NCBI GenBank assembly: GCA_024643945.1
Contig: JAHELX010000310.1
Span: 1-7,280 of the forward strand
Length of the DNA stretch: 7,280 nt
Reading direction: 5' to 3'
Source: Anaerolineales bacterium
Lineage (GTDB): Bacteria > Chloroflexota > Anaerolineae > 4572-78 > NAK82
Shown: positions 1-6,838 of the stretch, piece after piece
Layout of the letters: each line of letters opens with the position of its first letter
Position numbering within the stretch: the first letter of the stretch is position 1
Notes under the pieces: generated by a model
Told to the model about the DNA's origin: nothing
The model's database searches: none
The model's input: the letters and a program-made list of their open reading frames with translations, nothing else
Position numbers and translations under genes: made by a program

Positions 1-17
1 AGGTTGGGAAAGGGCAC

Positions 18-58
18 AATTAAAAAGCCCCACGCCGGGGACCGGCTGCAGGGCTTTT
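18..58 (-). terminator. Intrinsic terminator closing the three-gene cluster
   Basis: Read on the minus strand, AAAAGCCC (58-51) pairs with GGGCTTTT (30-23). An inner stem GCCGG/CCGGC (46-42 with 38-34) is closed by a 3-nt loop. The stem is followed by a run of T ending in TTTTTAATT. It starts 36 bp after the stop codon of the DUF1269 gene, the right place to end transcription of the cluster. Because A-runs flank the other side, it could also act for plus-strand transcripts from outside the window. Confidence 0.85.
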
Positions 59-94
59 GCTTATGCTTAAGAGGAAGCTGATCAACAAAGGGGC

Positions 95-595
95 TCAGCT
101 CTTGGTGTCTTCTTCCGCGCCAAAGGCTTCCCGCAGCTTGGCCTCGTCTTCCTCGGAGAGCGAGGTTTGCAACACCTTGGGATTGAATTCCTTAAACTGG
201 TCCAGCACCTGTTCCAGGTTAGCCTTGTGTGCCAGCAGGAACAGGGCTGAGTGACCGGGCTCAATGGTGTTACCTACCTCTTTAATGAACTTGTCGTCCA
301 CGCCCACGTCGGTCAGCCCGCTGTACGCCGCACCGGCGGCAGTGCCAACCGCCAGGCCCAACCAGGGGACCCAGAAGACGAGACCGATGAGCAGGCCCCA
401 GAAGGCGCCACCGAAGGCACCCGCGCCTACCACGTTGGTCAATTGCTTGACTTTCACCTTACCGTCCTGCCGACGCACGACAACCGCAGCATCAGCGAGC
501 TCTACCAGTCGTCGTTGCTGAATATCCAGCAGCTTGTCGCGCATCCTCAGCGCGCCATCTTCGGTGTCAAAGACCAAAACAATGAGTTCTACCAT
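95..595 (-). CDS. DUF1269 family membrane protein (166 aa)
   Basis: The 166-residue length and layout fit the DUF1269 family (Pfam PF06897), whose biochemical role is not established. The N-terminus (MVELIVLVFD) and the segment AAVVVRRQDGKVKVKQ form an alpha/beta-looking half. Residues 54-92 are a long Gly/Ala-rich hydrophobic stretch (GAGAFGGAFWGLLIG, then WVPWLGLAVGTAAGAA) that looks like a glycine-zipper membrane hairpin. The C-terminal half carries IEPGHSALFLLA (111-122) and VLQTSLSEED (141-150), then a charged tail. It is homologous along its whole length to the C-terminal domain of the PRC fusion protein two genes upstream. The ATG is supported by AGGAGGA at 607-601 with normal spacing. 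It is the last gene of the cluster, 114 bp after the kinase-like gene and just before a strong terminator. A membrane or envelope stress role is possible but not shown by the sequence. Confidence 0.88.
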   Translation of the reverse strand: MVELIVLVFDTEDGALRMRDKLLDIQQRRLVELADAAVVVRRQDGKVKVKQLTNVVGAGAFGGAFWGLLIGLVFWVPWLGLAVGTAAGAAYSGLTDVGVDDKFIKEVGNTIEPGHSALFLLAHKANLEQVLDQFKEFNPKVLQTSLSEEDEAKLREAFGAEEDTKS

Positions 596-628
596 TTATT
601 TCCTCCTGTCCGTTTTAGCGTGACGTCG

Positions 629-698
629 TAGACGCCGACTGTTCAGACAGGCTGCCAGCCAAAGCGTCTAGAGATACATCACTTCTGCTATCTGTCTG
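629..698. repeat. Two interleaved inverted repeats between kinase and DUF1269 genes
   Basis: In the 114-bp gap, TAGACGC (629-635) is the reverse complement of GCGTCTA (664-670), and CAGACAG (644-650) of CTGTCTG (692-698). The pairs cross each other, so both stems together would form a pseudoknot. Loops are long and no function can be assigned. The element lies upstream of the DUF1269 start, so it could affect its expression, or be chance. Confidence 0.35.
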
Positions 699-709
699 GC
701 TTTTCTGGC

Positions 710-1975
710 CTAGAGCAGCAACGTCTGAGCCTGAAATACCCAGGCACAGGCTTGCTTCTCACTGGAAAAAATCAGGCTCCCCTCCGGGGTGGGCTGCGTC
801 TCGCTGCCACCCGGCTCTTCGGGCAGCGGCGCAGGTTGCTCGACAGGCGGCTCTGTGGGCGGCGGCTCCTGTTCTTCAGGTGGCTCCGGTTTCGTTGCCC
901 CACCAAAGATACCCTCGATCATACGCGCAATGCTGTCGAAGACGCTCTTAATCATATCGAAGAAATTTTGAATGAGCGAGCCATCCGGGGACGAAGGCGG
1001 CGCTGGTGGCTCAACACCAGGGGCCTCCGTTGCCGTCGGTACGGGTGCGGCAGCCTCCCTATTCCCGCCCACTCCGAGCACCAGGCCCAGGACGCAGACA
1101 ATCACACACAAGAAGGCCAGACCACCCAGGAGGAATACCAGCCAACTGGGGCCTCGCCGGGGTTCAGGTGCGGGTTGTGCCTGAGGCGGCGGTGCTGGAC
1201 TGGGCTGTGGCTGTGGGGCAGCCTTCGGGGTCAAGGCAGCATCCAGAGCGCGGCTCAATTCGCCCGGCGTCTGGAACCGTTGCTCGGGGTACTGGGCCAT
1301 CGCCTTCAGAATGATTCGCTCTATCTCTACGGGTAGATCAGGACGTTTGAGGCGCGGGTTGGGGACGGCCCCCAATGGTGGAGCTTCGCCCACTAGCATC
1401 TCGTACAACAAAGCACCCAGGGCATACACATCCGTACGCTCATCGGCAAAAGAGCCTTGCGCCTGCTCGGGACTGAGGTAGACCTTTTCCCGCTCCCCCA
1501 CGTCGATGCCCTGGGCGTAGCCCACATCGGCCAACAGCGGCTGACCGTGGGAATCGATGAGAATATTGGACGGCTTCAAGTTGCCGTGCACCACTCCCTG
1601 GCTGTGAAGGTAGTCCAGGGCCTCGGCGATAGGATGGAGCATCCCCTGCGCCTGGTGGGGTGTATAGGCCAGGGGCAAGCGGTCCCGCAGCGAGCCATGC
1701 CCTTCATGGCGGGTGACGATGTAGAGCAGGTCATCCTGCTGTCCGTAATCGTAGATGGTCAAGATGTGTGGGTGCTCCAGGGCGGCGATACGCCCCATCT
1801 CCTGGCGAAACTCTTCGACAAAGGCTGGATCAGCCGCCAGGGATGGGTTAATGACTTTGACCGCCACGTAGCGGTTCATGCCTGGTTGAAAGCCTTTGTA
1901 AATGGTGTTCTGGCCGCGATGGATGACTTCCATTACTTGGTATTGGCCAATCGTTTTGCCTGTCAAGTCTGTCAT
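710..1975 (-). CDS. Membrane-anchored Ser/Thr kinase-like protein, predicted pseudokinase (421 aa)
   Basis: A Hanks-type (PknB-like) fold fills residues about 10-248. Seen are the ATP-anchoring lysine in YVAVKVI (K40), the helix-C glutamate in FRQEM (E59), ADVG in place of DFG with the Asp kept (D150), LSPEQ in place of APE (168-171), and DVYALG (182-187). The catalytic loop reads HGNLKPSN (130-137), so the HRD aspartate is Asn132. The glycine loop is reduced to HRGQNTIYKG with one usable Gly before the YKG. This predicts weak or no phosphotransfer. Residues 251-275 are a Pro/Gln/Ala linker, 278-304 one membrane span, then a Pro/Glu-rich outer region containing an amphipathic helix (about 334-358, IQNFFDMIKSVFDSIARM) and a short hydrophobic end. 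No PASTA repeats are present. The ATG has GGAGAG about 7 nt upstream, inside the 13-bp gap after the PRC/DUF1269 gene, so the two are very likely co-transcribed. An unconventional active kinase remains possible. Confidence 0.9.
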   Translation of the reverse strand: MTDLTGKTIGQYQVMEVIHRGQNTIYKGFQPGMNRYVAVKVINPSLAADPAFVEEFRQEMGRIAALEHPHILTIYDYGQQDDLLYIVTRHEGHGSLRDRLPLAYTPHQAQGMLHPIAEALDYLHSQGVVHGNLKPSNILIDSHGQPLLADVGYAQGIDVGEREKVYLSPEQAQGSFADERTDVYALGALLYEMLVGEAPPLGAVPNPRLKRPDLPVEIERIILKAMAQYPEQRFQTPGELSRALDAALTPKAAPQPQPSPAPPPQAQPAPEPRRGPSWLVFLLGGLAFLCVIVCVLGLVLGVGGNREAAAPVPTATEAPGVEPPAPPSSPDGSLIQNFFDMIKSVFDSIARMIEGIFGGATKPEPPEEQEPPPTEPPVEQPAPLPEEPGGSETQPTPEGSLIFSSEKQACAWVFQAQTLLL

Positions 1976-1988
1976 AGATCACTCTCCA

Positions 1989-3137
1989 CTAAGCTTCTGT
2001 CTGGTCGGTGCCCATAAACTGACGGGCCATTTCATCGGTAAGCGTCTGATGTAATACGACCCCCTCCAGGTTCGCCATCGCGTCAGACAGCGTGTTGAAC
2101 CATTCGTGCTCGACGAGCACAATCAGGGCCGAAGTGCCGGGCTGGAGGCGTTCCTGGAACTTCTTCAAAAATGGATCCGGGAGCCCCCTATCGATCCGCT
2201 CGGCAGCCGCCCGCCCGGTAGCCGCCCCGGCCAGGGCACCCACGACGACGCCAGCCGGCCCGGCGACCAGGCCAACCAACCCACCCGTTATGGCCCCAAA
2301 CAGTCTTCCCTGCCTGGCATCCAAGTCCCCTGTCTCTTTGACCGACACCTGGCCGTCCGCATCTTTGACCAGTACGGCGGCATTTAGAATCTTGATGGCA
2401 GGCTCGTGGGCACCTTTTTGCTGGCGGCGCAGTTCCTTCAGGAACTCCAGAGCTTCGGCGGCCTTTTCTGGCTTGTCGAAGATTCTGGCCACCAACTCGA
2501 CCGCTCCGGTACCGTAGTGTCGCATGATAGGGATGGCGGGCAAGGCTCCAATGGCCGCTTTGTCGAGCTTCACAAAGACCGTATTTTTGGGGTCATCCAC
2601 GTGGTCAATCACAGACAGCGGCAGCGTGACCTCTTTTTTACCCCACAGGTGACCTTCCTGCAGGACGAAGTGTGTGATGTGCCCATCGGCCGGATCTATA
2701 ACCAGTTCACCCACCCGGCCGATGTAGCCATCCGCCGCTTCCACCAGCGTACCCCGGCGTACGGCCAGTTCGCCGGGCGGGATGCGTTCCTCGACGACCA
2801 TCGTATAGGCATCTGCCGTCGTAGTTGCATAGGGCTGCTGCCATTCACCGCCTTGATACATGGAATAATCAGGTCCCTCTTTCCAAATGAAGTGCGCCTC
2901 GGTAAACGGCTCCATCTTGGCCAGCTCGTCTTTGGTGCACCGCACACGAATCAAATCCGGCCTGGTTTCCACCACCTGCTCAAGCGGGACCAGGCGCTGA
3001 GCTAACTGGGGATCAGCCTCGTTGCGCACTACCACGTGGGTTACCTTCTGCGTCGTGGGATCCACGATCACCGTGACTGACTCGCCGCAGGCGCCATCCG
3101 CACATTCAACTTTTGCACTGATTGGGATATTGGCCAT
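1989..3137 (-). CDS. PRC-barrel / PRC-barrel / DUF1269 fusion protein (382 aa)
   Basis: Numbering is from the upstream in-frame ATG, two codons before the start chosen here. Residues about 6-68 and 124-193 are two PRC-barrel-like beta domains, each with the typical pattern of a Gly pair, a 'VIVDPTTQKVTHVVV' or 'LVIDPADGHITHFVL' strand and a final acidic 'VID/VVET' turn. Residues about 213-377 form a DUF1269 domain: GAVELVARIFD, AAVLVKDADGQVSVKE, a Gly/Ala-rich membrane-type stretch (283-315), LQPGTSALIVLVE and VLHQTLTDEM. This domain matches the stand-alone DUF1269 protein of the same cluster. PRC barrels are known as protein-interaction modules in RNA processing, photosynthetic reaction centres and membrane-surface proteins; the function here is unknown. 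The start at 3137 is preferred over the ATG at 3143 because AGGAG lies 6 nt before the former and directly abuts the latter. First gene of the cluster, 13 bp before the kinase-like gene. Confidence 0.85.
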   Translation of the reverse strand: MANIPISAKVECADGACGESVTVIVDPTTQKVTHVVVRNEADPQLAQRLVPLEQVVETRPDLIRVRCTKDELAKMEPFTEAHFIWKEGPDYSMYQGGEWQQPYATTTADAYTMVVEERIPPGELAVRRGTLVEAADGYIGRVGELVIDPADGHITHFVLQEGHLWGKKEVTLPLSVIDHVDDPKNTVFVKLDKAAIGALPAIPIMRHYGTGAVELVARIFDKPEKAAEALEFLKELRRQQKGAHEPAIKILNAAVLVKDADGQVSVKETGDLDARQGRLFGAITGGLVGLVAGPAGVVVGALAGAATGRAAAERIDRGLPDPFLKKFQERLQPGTSALIVLVEHEWFNTLSDAMANLEGVVLHQTLTDEMARQFMGTDQTEA

Positions 3138-3143
3138 GCCCAT

Positions 3144-3148
3144 CTCCT
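3144..3148 (-). promoter_or_regulatory. Ribosome binding site that decides the start of the PRC fusion gene
   Basis: Minus-strand AGGAG (3148-3144) is followed by ATGGGC and then ATG at 3137-3135. The first ATG (3143-3141) directly touches the AGGAG and cannot be initiated from it. The second has a 6-nt spacing. The protein therefore most likely begins MANIPISAK. Confidence 0.75.
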
Positions 3149-3214
3149 GTGTCTCTGAGGTTCTGACCTTCGGAGCAGGTCGGGTTGCCGACGTGCTCTA
3201 CCTATCCTATCACC

Positions 3215-3240
3215 AATGCCCTCGACACGCATCGGGCATT
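3215..3240. repeat. Short inverted repeat in the leader of the PRC fusion gene
   Basis: AATGCCC (3215-3221) and GGGCATT (3234-3240) form a 7-bp stem with a 12-nt loop, about 80 bp upstream of the chosen start codon. On the minus strand it is preceded by AGGAGG (3258-3253) and includes an ATG that opens only a 9-codon frame ending in TGA. It may be an mRNA hairpin or an operator-like site; no T-run follows, so it is not a typical terminator. Confidence 0.35.
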
Positions 3241-3326
3241 CGTTCAGTTTGCCTCCTGTACGAACATATAGTTTTCAATTAGGACGTTTGTATAGGTATG
3301 CTGTCGCGGAACCGCCCGGCCGGCCC

Positions 3327-3343
3327 CAAGTGCAATACACTTG
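3327..3343. repeat. Small palindrome CAAGTG-N5-CACTTG
   Basis: CAAGTG (3327-3332) and CACTTG (3338-3343) are perfect inverted halves separated by CAATA. The size fits a dimeric-regulator operator, but no second copy was found in the window and no regulator can be named. It lies about 190 bp upstream of the PRC fusion gene. Confidence 0.3.
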
Positions 3344-3367
3344 ATGGCTAAATGGTTACGCTGGGAG

Positions 3368-3408
3368 AAAATAGTATCTCCCCAGGGGCTGTGGGTCCCG
3401 GGGGAGAT
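3368..3408 (-). terminator. Hairpin after the sensor kinase gene, possible weak terminator
   Basis: On the minus strand ATCTCCCC (3408-3401) pairs with GGGGAGAT (3383-3376): an 8-bp stem with a 17-nt loop that can pair further through GGG/CCC. It begins 29 bp after the sensor kinase stop codon. The following ACTATTTT has only a short T-run, so termination may be weak or the hairpin may only stabilise the mRNA end. Confidence 0.55.
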
Positions 3409-3437
3409 TCTGCGCTAAACAGAGGATCGATGCTGAT

Positions 3438-6400
3438 TCAGCGGATTTCGAAGGTCACCTTGAAGGTGGTTCCTCCTCTCGCTTGGGTGTCAAATTCCAG
3501 GTTGCCCTCAAGCTGGCCAGCCAGTAGACGGACCATGGTCAGACCTAATGAGTCTAGCGTTTGGAGATCGAAATCGGCTGGCAGGCCAATCCCATTATCG
3601 CTGACGATCAATTCCATCTTGCCGTTCCCTGGGCTTGACGGGTGCAGCGTGACGCTTATCTTGCCATCTCGAGTTTCTCGGGCGCGAAAGGCGTGTTTGA
3701 GAGCATTTGAGACCAATTCGTTGATGATCAAGCCACATGGGATAGCCTGGTCGACGTCCAGAGCGACATCCGGAGCTCTTATCTCGAACTCGATGGCCGG
3801 TGTTGCATAAGAACGGTGCAACTCAGCCACCAGCTTGTCAACGTAGGCTGCCATATCCACCCGCGCCAGGTCCTGCGATCGGTACAATTGCTCGTGGATG
3901 CCTGCCATGGCTTGTATACGCTGCTGGCTTTCCTCAAACGCGACCCGCACCTGGTCATCCTGGGCGGCACCGGCCTGGAGGTCGAGCAGGGTGGAAATAA
4001 CCTGCAGATTATTCTTAACCCGGTGGTGGAGCTCCTTCAGCAGCGTCTCTTTTTCGGCCAACGCAGCCTTGATCTGCCCTTCCGCCTGCACCCGCTGGGC
4101 GATTTCGTGCCGGGCCTGCTCGTACAGTCGAGCATTTTTGATGGTTACGCCCACCTGGGCGGCGAACAACTCCGCCAATCGCACATCCTCCGCGGCGAAG
4201 ATGCGGCGATGGGAATTGGCAAAGAGGCCCAGCACGCCGATGACCCCTCCGTCCAACAGCAAGGGGACTCCCATCACGGCACTGGGCGGCGAGGAAACGA
4301 GGACGGTGGCGCGCCCTTTCCAGTGGGTGTAGTCGTTGACGATAAGCGGGTTTCCGCTTCGAAACACCTGGCCCGCCATGCCTTCATTTAATTGCAAGAC
4401 GAAACCAACGCGGTCCGCGTTGATTCCAGTGCCCTCTACCAGCCGCAGCACATTCTCGTCTGCCTCATACATATAGATACCACCACCGCGATCGGCGTCG
4501 AGCAATGCCACCGCACGCTCCATGATACTGTGCAACAGAATAGGCATCTTCAACTCAGACCCGATTTCCAATGAGACCTGGTGCAGGGCTTGCAGGGCGC
4601 GGTTGTGCTTTTTAAGTACCTCTTCGAAGTGCACCCGCTCGGTGACATCTTCCATCACGGTCAGCACAACATCCTCATCATCTCGCTTGATCAGGCTGCC
4701 GTGCAGATTCGCGTAGTAGGGGGTGCCGTCTTTGCGCTTCATTTGCACCCCATAGTCGGGGACAAAGCCCTCCGTTTGAAGTCGTTCCAGGAACCGGGCG
4801 CGGTCCTCCACATTCTGATACACTTGCCTTACATTGATACTCAACAACTCCGCTTGGGTGTAGCCCGTGATCTCAAGCAAAGACTCATTGGCGGCCAGTA
4901 TGCGACCCTCTGGTGTGGCCAGTACAATGCCCAGCGGCGCCCGCTCAAAAAGGGCCTGGTAGTAGAGCTGCAGCTCCCGTAACGAGTCCTCGGCTCGTTT
5001 GCGCCGGGTGATGTCTTCCGCCACCTTGATGAAATAGGTAGTTTCCCCGGCTGCGTTTCTGAGGGGCGAAATGGATGCCATTTCCCAATACAGTTCCCCA
5101 TTCTTGCGCCTATTCACAAGCTCGTGGCGCCACTCCTGCCCGGACCTAAGCGTGCTCCACAGCTCTGCATAGAACTCTTCTGGGTGCAAGCCGGACTTCA
5201 ACAAGCGAGGATTACGCCCCAGAGCTTCGGCGGCGCTGTAACCCGTGACCTGGGTGAACGCGTGATTCACATACTCGATGTTCCCTTTAATATCGGTGAT
5301 CACCACGGGGCTGGGACTCTGCTCGATGGCCTGGGATAGCTTGCGGAGGCGCTTCTCAGTCCGGCGGCGATCGATGACATTCGAGAGAATATGCCCCAAT
5401 AATCTGAGCAGAGAGACATCTTCTACTGTCCACCCTGTTCCCGGTTGCGCCGAGTGATAGCCGTAACACCCCACCAGCTCATTTTGGACAATCAGTGGGA
5501 TGGCCAGGAATGCCTGGATAGAGAGGGCCTGCAGAATTTCCCCTTCTCGGTCTGCTTGGGGCGGTAGGTCCCGGACATCCTCACAAATAATAGGTTCGAA
5601 TCGGCTCAGCCTTTCCATCGCCCAGGGAACGGACGCTAATGGCACATTCTGCATTAATTCAGTCTCAAGCCGTTGTCCCCCTGAAACCCATTCGTAGTGC
5701 TTTTCGACCTTCTGTCCCTGGCTATCACAAACGAGCACAAAGATGCCATCCACTGAGGATGACATCCCCAGCGCACTCAGCAGCTCTCTGATTTCTTCAT
5801 CCAGCTTATCGATCCCCAGGTTAATCAAACGGCTGGCGTGGGTGGCGATAATGGTCTCGAGCGTCAACTGGCGCTCAAGCGCTTGCTTCGCCTGCATCCG
5901 CTCAGTAGTATCCATATCGGTGCCAACCAGACGGATGGTTTGACCATGCTCATCTCGGATGGCCGTCCCCCGCGTCAAGAACCAGCGGACAGAGCCATCT
6001 TTGTGGAGCATCCGGTACTCGAAGATGTATGCGGGCGTTTGCCCGTCGAGGTGCGCCTGGAGAGTTTCCAGCGCGGGCTGGCGATCGTCAGGATGGACAC
6101 AGCCGATCCAGATTGCGGGATCGTTGGGGATTTCCTCGTCGGTGTAACCGAGGAGGGCTTTTAGGTTGGAGTCAAGATAGAAATCACCCGTCTGCAGGTT
6201 CCAATCCCACACTCCAACACTAGCCGCTTGGGTAGCCATTTGGTAGCGCTCCTGGCTGATGCGTAAGGCTGCCTCTGCCTGCTTACGCACGGCGATTTCT
6301 TGCTGAAGATCGGCGTTGCGTCCTTCCAGTTCTTTTTGCAGCTTGTAGAGAGCTACATGGGTTTGGACACGGGCCAGAACTTCCTCCATGTGAAATGGCT

Positions 6401-6737
6401 TGGGGACGTAATCCACCCCACCCACGGAAAAGCCTTTCACCTTGTCGAACTCCTGAGCCAGGGCGCTGATAAAAATGACGGGGACATCCCGGGTTGCTTC
6501 GTCCGCTTTTAACTTCTGGCAGACTTCGTAGCCGGACATGCCGGGCAGCATCACGTCCAGAAGGATCAAATCCGGGGTTTGCTTACGTGCCGCCAATAAG
6601 GCCTGCGGCCCATCCGCCGCCGGCCGCACTGTATAGCCATGCCTGCCCAAGATCTCGATCAACAGGCGCAAGCTGGCGGGCCTATCATCGACAATCAGAA
6701 TATCGGCTTGGGCGTTGTTAATCTGTTCATCACTCAT
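3438..6737 (-). CDS. Soluble hybrid sensor histidine kinase, REC-PAS-GAF-PAS-PAS-GAF-HisKA_2-HATPase (1099 aa)
   Basis: The N-terminal receiver (about 12-128) has the acidic pair D17/D18 in LIVDDRP, phospho-acceptor D61 in LLDVMLPGMSGYE, S91 and K113 in VPKPF. A coiled coil (about 128-165) leads to PAS1 (160-280, PAS_3-like, VWDWNLQTG), GAF1 (about 300-457), PAS2 (462-580), PAS3 (585-702) and GAF2 (about 718-870), with a second coiled coil to the kinase core. The core is of the HisKA_2 class: ELHHRVKNNLQ with likely phospho-His H905, an N-box INELVSNALKHAF (N1006, N1011), SDNGIGLP (G1 box) and GLTMVR. No membrane span or signal peptide is visible, so it should be cytosolic. All catalytic residues are present. 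A receiver in front means it probably takes phosphate or a signal from another kinase; its own output partner is not in the window. The ATG has AGGTGAAG at 6749-6742. The ligands of the PAS/GAF domains are unknown, and no bilin-attachment motif was seen in the GAFs. Confidence 0.95.
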   Translation of the reverse strand: MSDEQINNAQADILIVDDRPASLRLLIEILGRHGYTVRPAADGPQALLAARKQTPDLILLDVMLPGMSGYEVCQKLKADEATRDVPVIFISALAQEFDKVKGFSVGGVDYVPKPFHMEEVLARVQTHVALYKLQKELEGRNADLQQEIAVRKQAEAALRISQERYQMATQAASVGVWDWNLQTGDFYLDSNLKALLGYTDEEIPNDPAIWIGCVHPDDRQPALETLQAHLDGQTPAYIFEYRMLHKDGSVRWFLTRGTAIRDEHGQTIRLVGTDMDTTERMQAKQALERQLTLETIIATHASRLINLGIDKLDEEIRELLSALGMSSSVDGIFVLVCDSQGQKVEKHYEWVSGGQRLETELMQNVPLASVPWAMERLSRFEPIICEDVRDLPPQADREGEILQALSIQAFLAIPLIVQNELVGCYGYHSAQPGTGWTVEDVSLLRLLGHILSNVIDRRRTEKRLRKLSQAIEQSPSPVVITDIKGNIEYVNHAFTQVTGYSAAEALGRNPRLLKSGLHPEEFYAELWSTLRSGQEWRHELVNRRKNGELYWEMASISPLRNAAGETTYFIKVAEDITRRKRAEDSLRELQLYYQALFERAPLGIVLATPEGRILAANESLLEITGYTQAELLSINVRQVYQNVEDRARFLERLQTEGFVPDYGVQMKRKDGTPYYANLHGSLIKRDDEDVVLTVMEDVTERVHFEEVLKKHNRALQALHQVSLEIGSELKMPILLHSIMERAVALLDADRGGGIYMYEADENVLRLVEGTGINADRVGFVLQLNEGMAGQVFRSGNPLIVNDYTHWKGRATVLVSSPPSAVMGVPLLLDGGVIGVLGLFANSHRRIFAAEDVRLAELFAAQVGVTIKNARLYEQARHEIAQRVQAEGQIKAALAEKETLLKELHHRVKNNLQVISTLLDLQAGAAQDDQVRVAFEESQQRIQAMAGIHEQLYRSQDLARVDMAAYVDKLVAELHRSYATPAIEFEIRAPDVALDVDQAIPCGLIINELVSNALKHAFRARETRDGKISVTLHPSSPGNGKMELIVSDNGIGLPADFDLQTLDSLGLTMVRLLAGQLEGNLEFDTQARGGTTFKVTFEIR

Positions 6738-6787
6738 CGAGCTTCACCTACGAACTACTTGGGTTAATAATGTAGGCGGATATTTCG

Positions 6788-6802
6788 CCCCCCCTCAGTC
6801 CC
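6788..6802. repeat. First copy of a 15-bp direct repeat, within a 7-bp inverted repeat
   Basis: CCCCCCCTCAGTCCC occurs here and again at 6839-6853, exactly 51 bp further on. In this copy CAGTCCC (6796-6802) can instead pair with GGGACTG (6822-6828) over a 19-nt loop. It looks like a decayed or partial copy of the larger palindromic element next to it. Confidence 0.7.
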
Positions 6803-6838
6803 TTTCATGGGCAGGTTTTTTGGGACTGGCGAACCTCT

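Larger units (their letters stand above)
3138..3437. other. 300-bp gap between sensor kinase and PRC fusion gene
   Basis: No coding region of convincing quality was found on either strand. The gap holds a hairpin just after the sensor kinase, two short inverted repeats, and an AT-rich patch near 3261-3300 that would suit a promoter for the three-gene cluster. No -35/-10 pair with good spacing was found there, so no promoter is called. Confidence 0.6.

Noticed and set aside
251..631. Plus-strand frame of 126 codons over the DUF1269 gene
   Set aside because: It is fully antisense to a well-supported family member and its product shows no domain pattern.
752..1336. Plus-strand frame of 194 codons over the C-terminal half of the kinase-like gene
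   Set aside because: Arg/Gly/Leu-rich product arising from the complement of proline-rich codons; no plausible start site or family.
2406..3005. Plus-strand frame of 199 codons over the PRC fusion gene
   Set aside because: Antisense shadow of a gene with clear PRC and DUF1269 patterns.
3253..3258. AGGAGG followed by a 9-codon frame (MPDACRGHW) as a leader peptide gene
   Set aside because: The spacing is long, the frame is very short and carries no run of one regulatory amino acid; noted only as part of the leader.
3816..4391. Plus-strand frame of 191 codons within the sensor kinase
   Set aside because: Antisense to the intact HisKA_2 core and GAF2 domain; no independent support.
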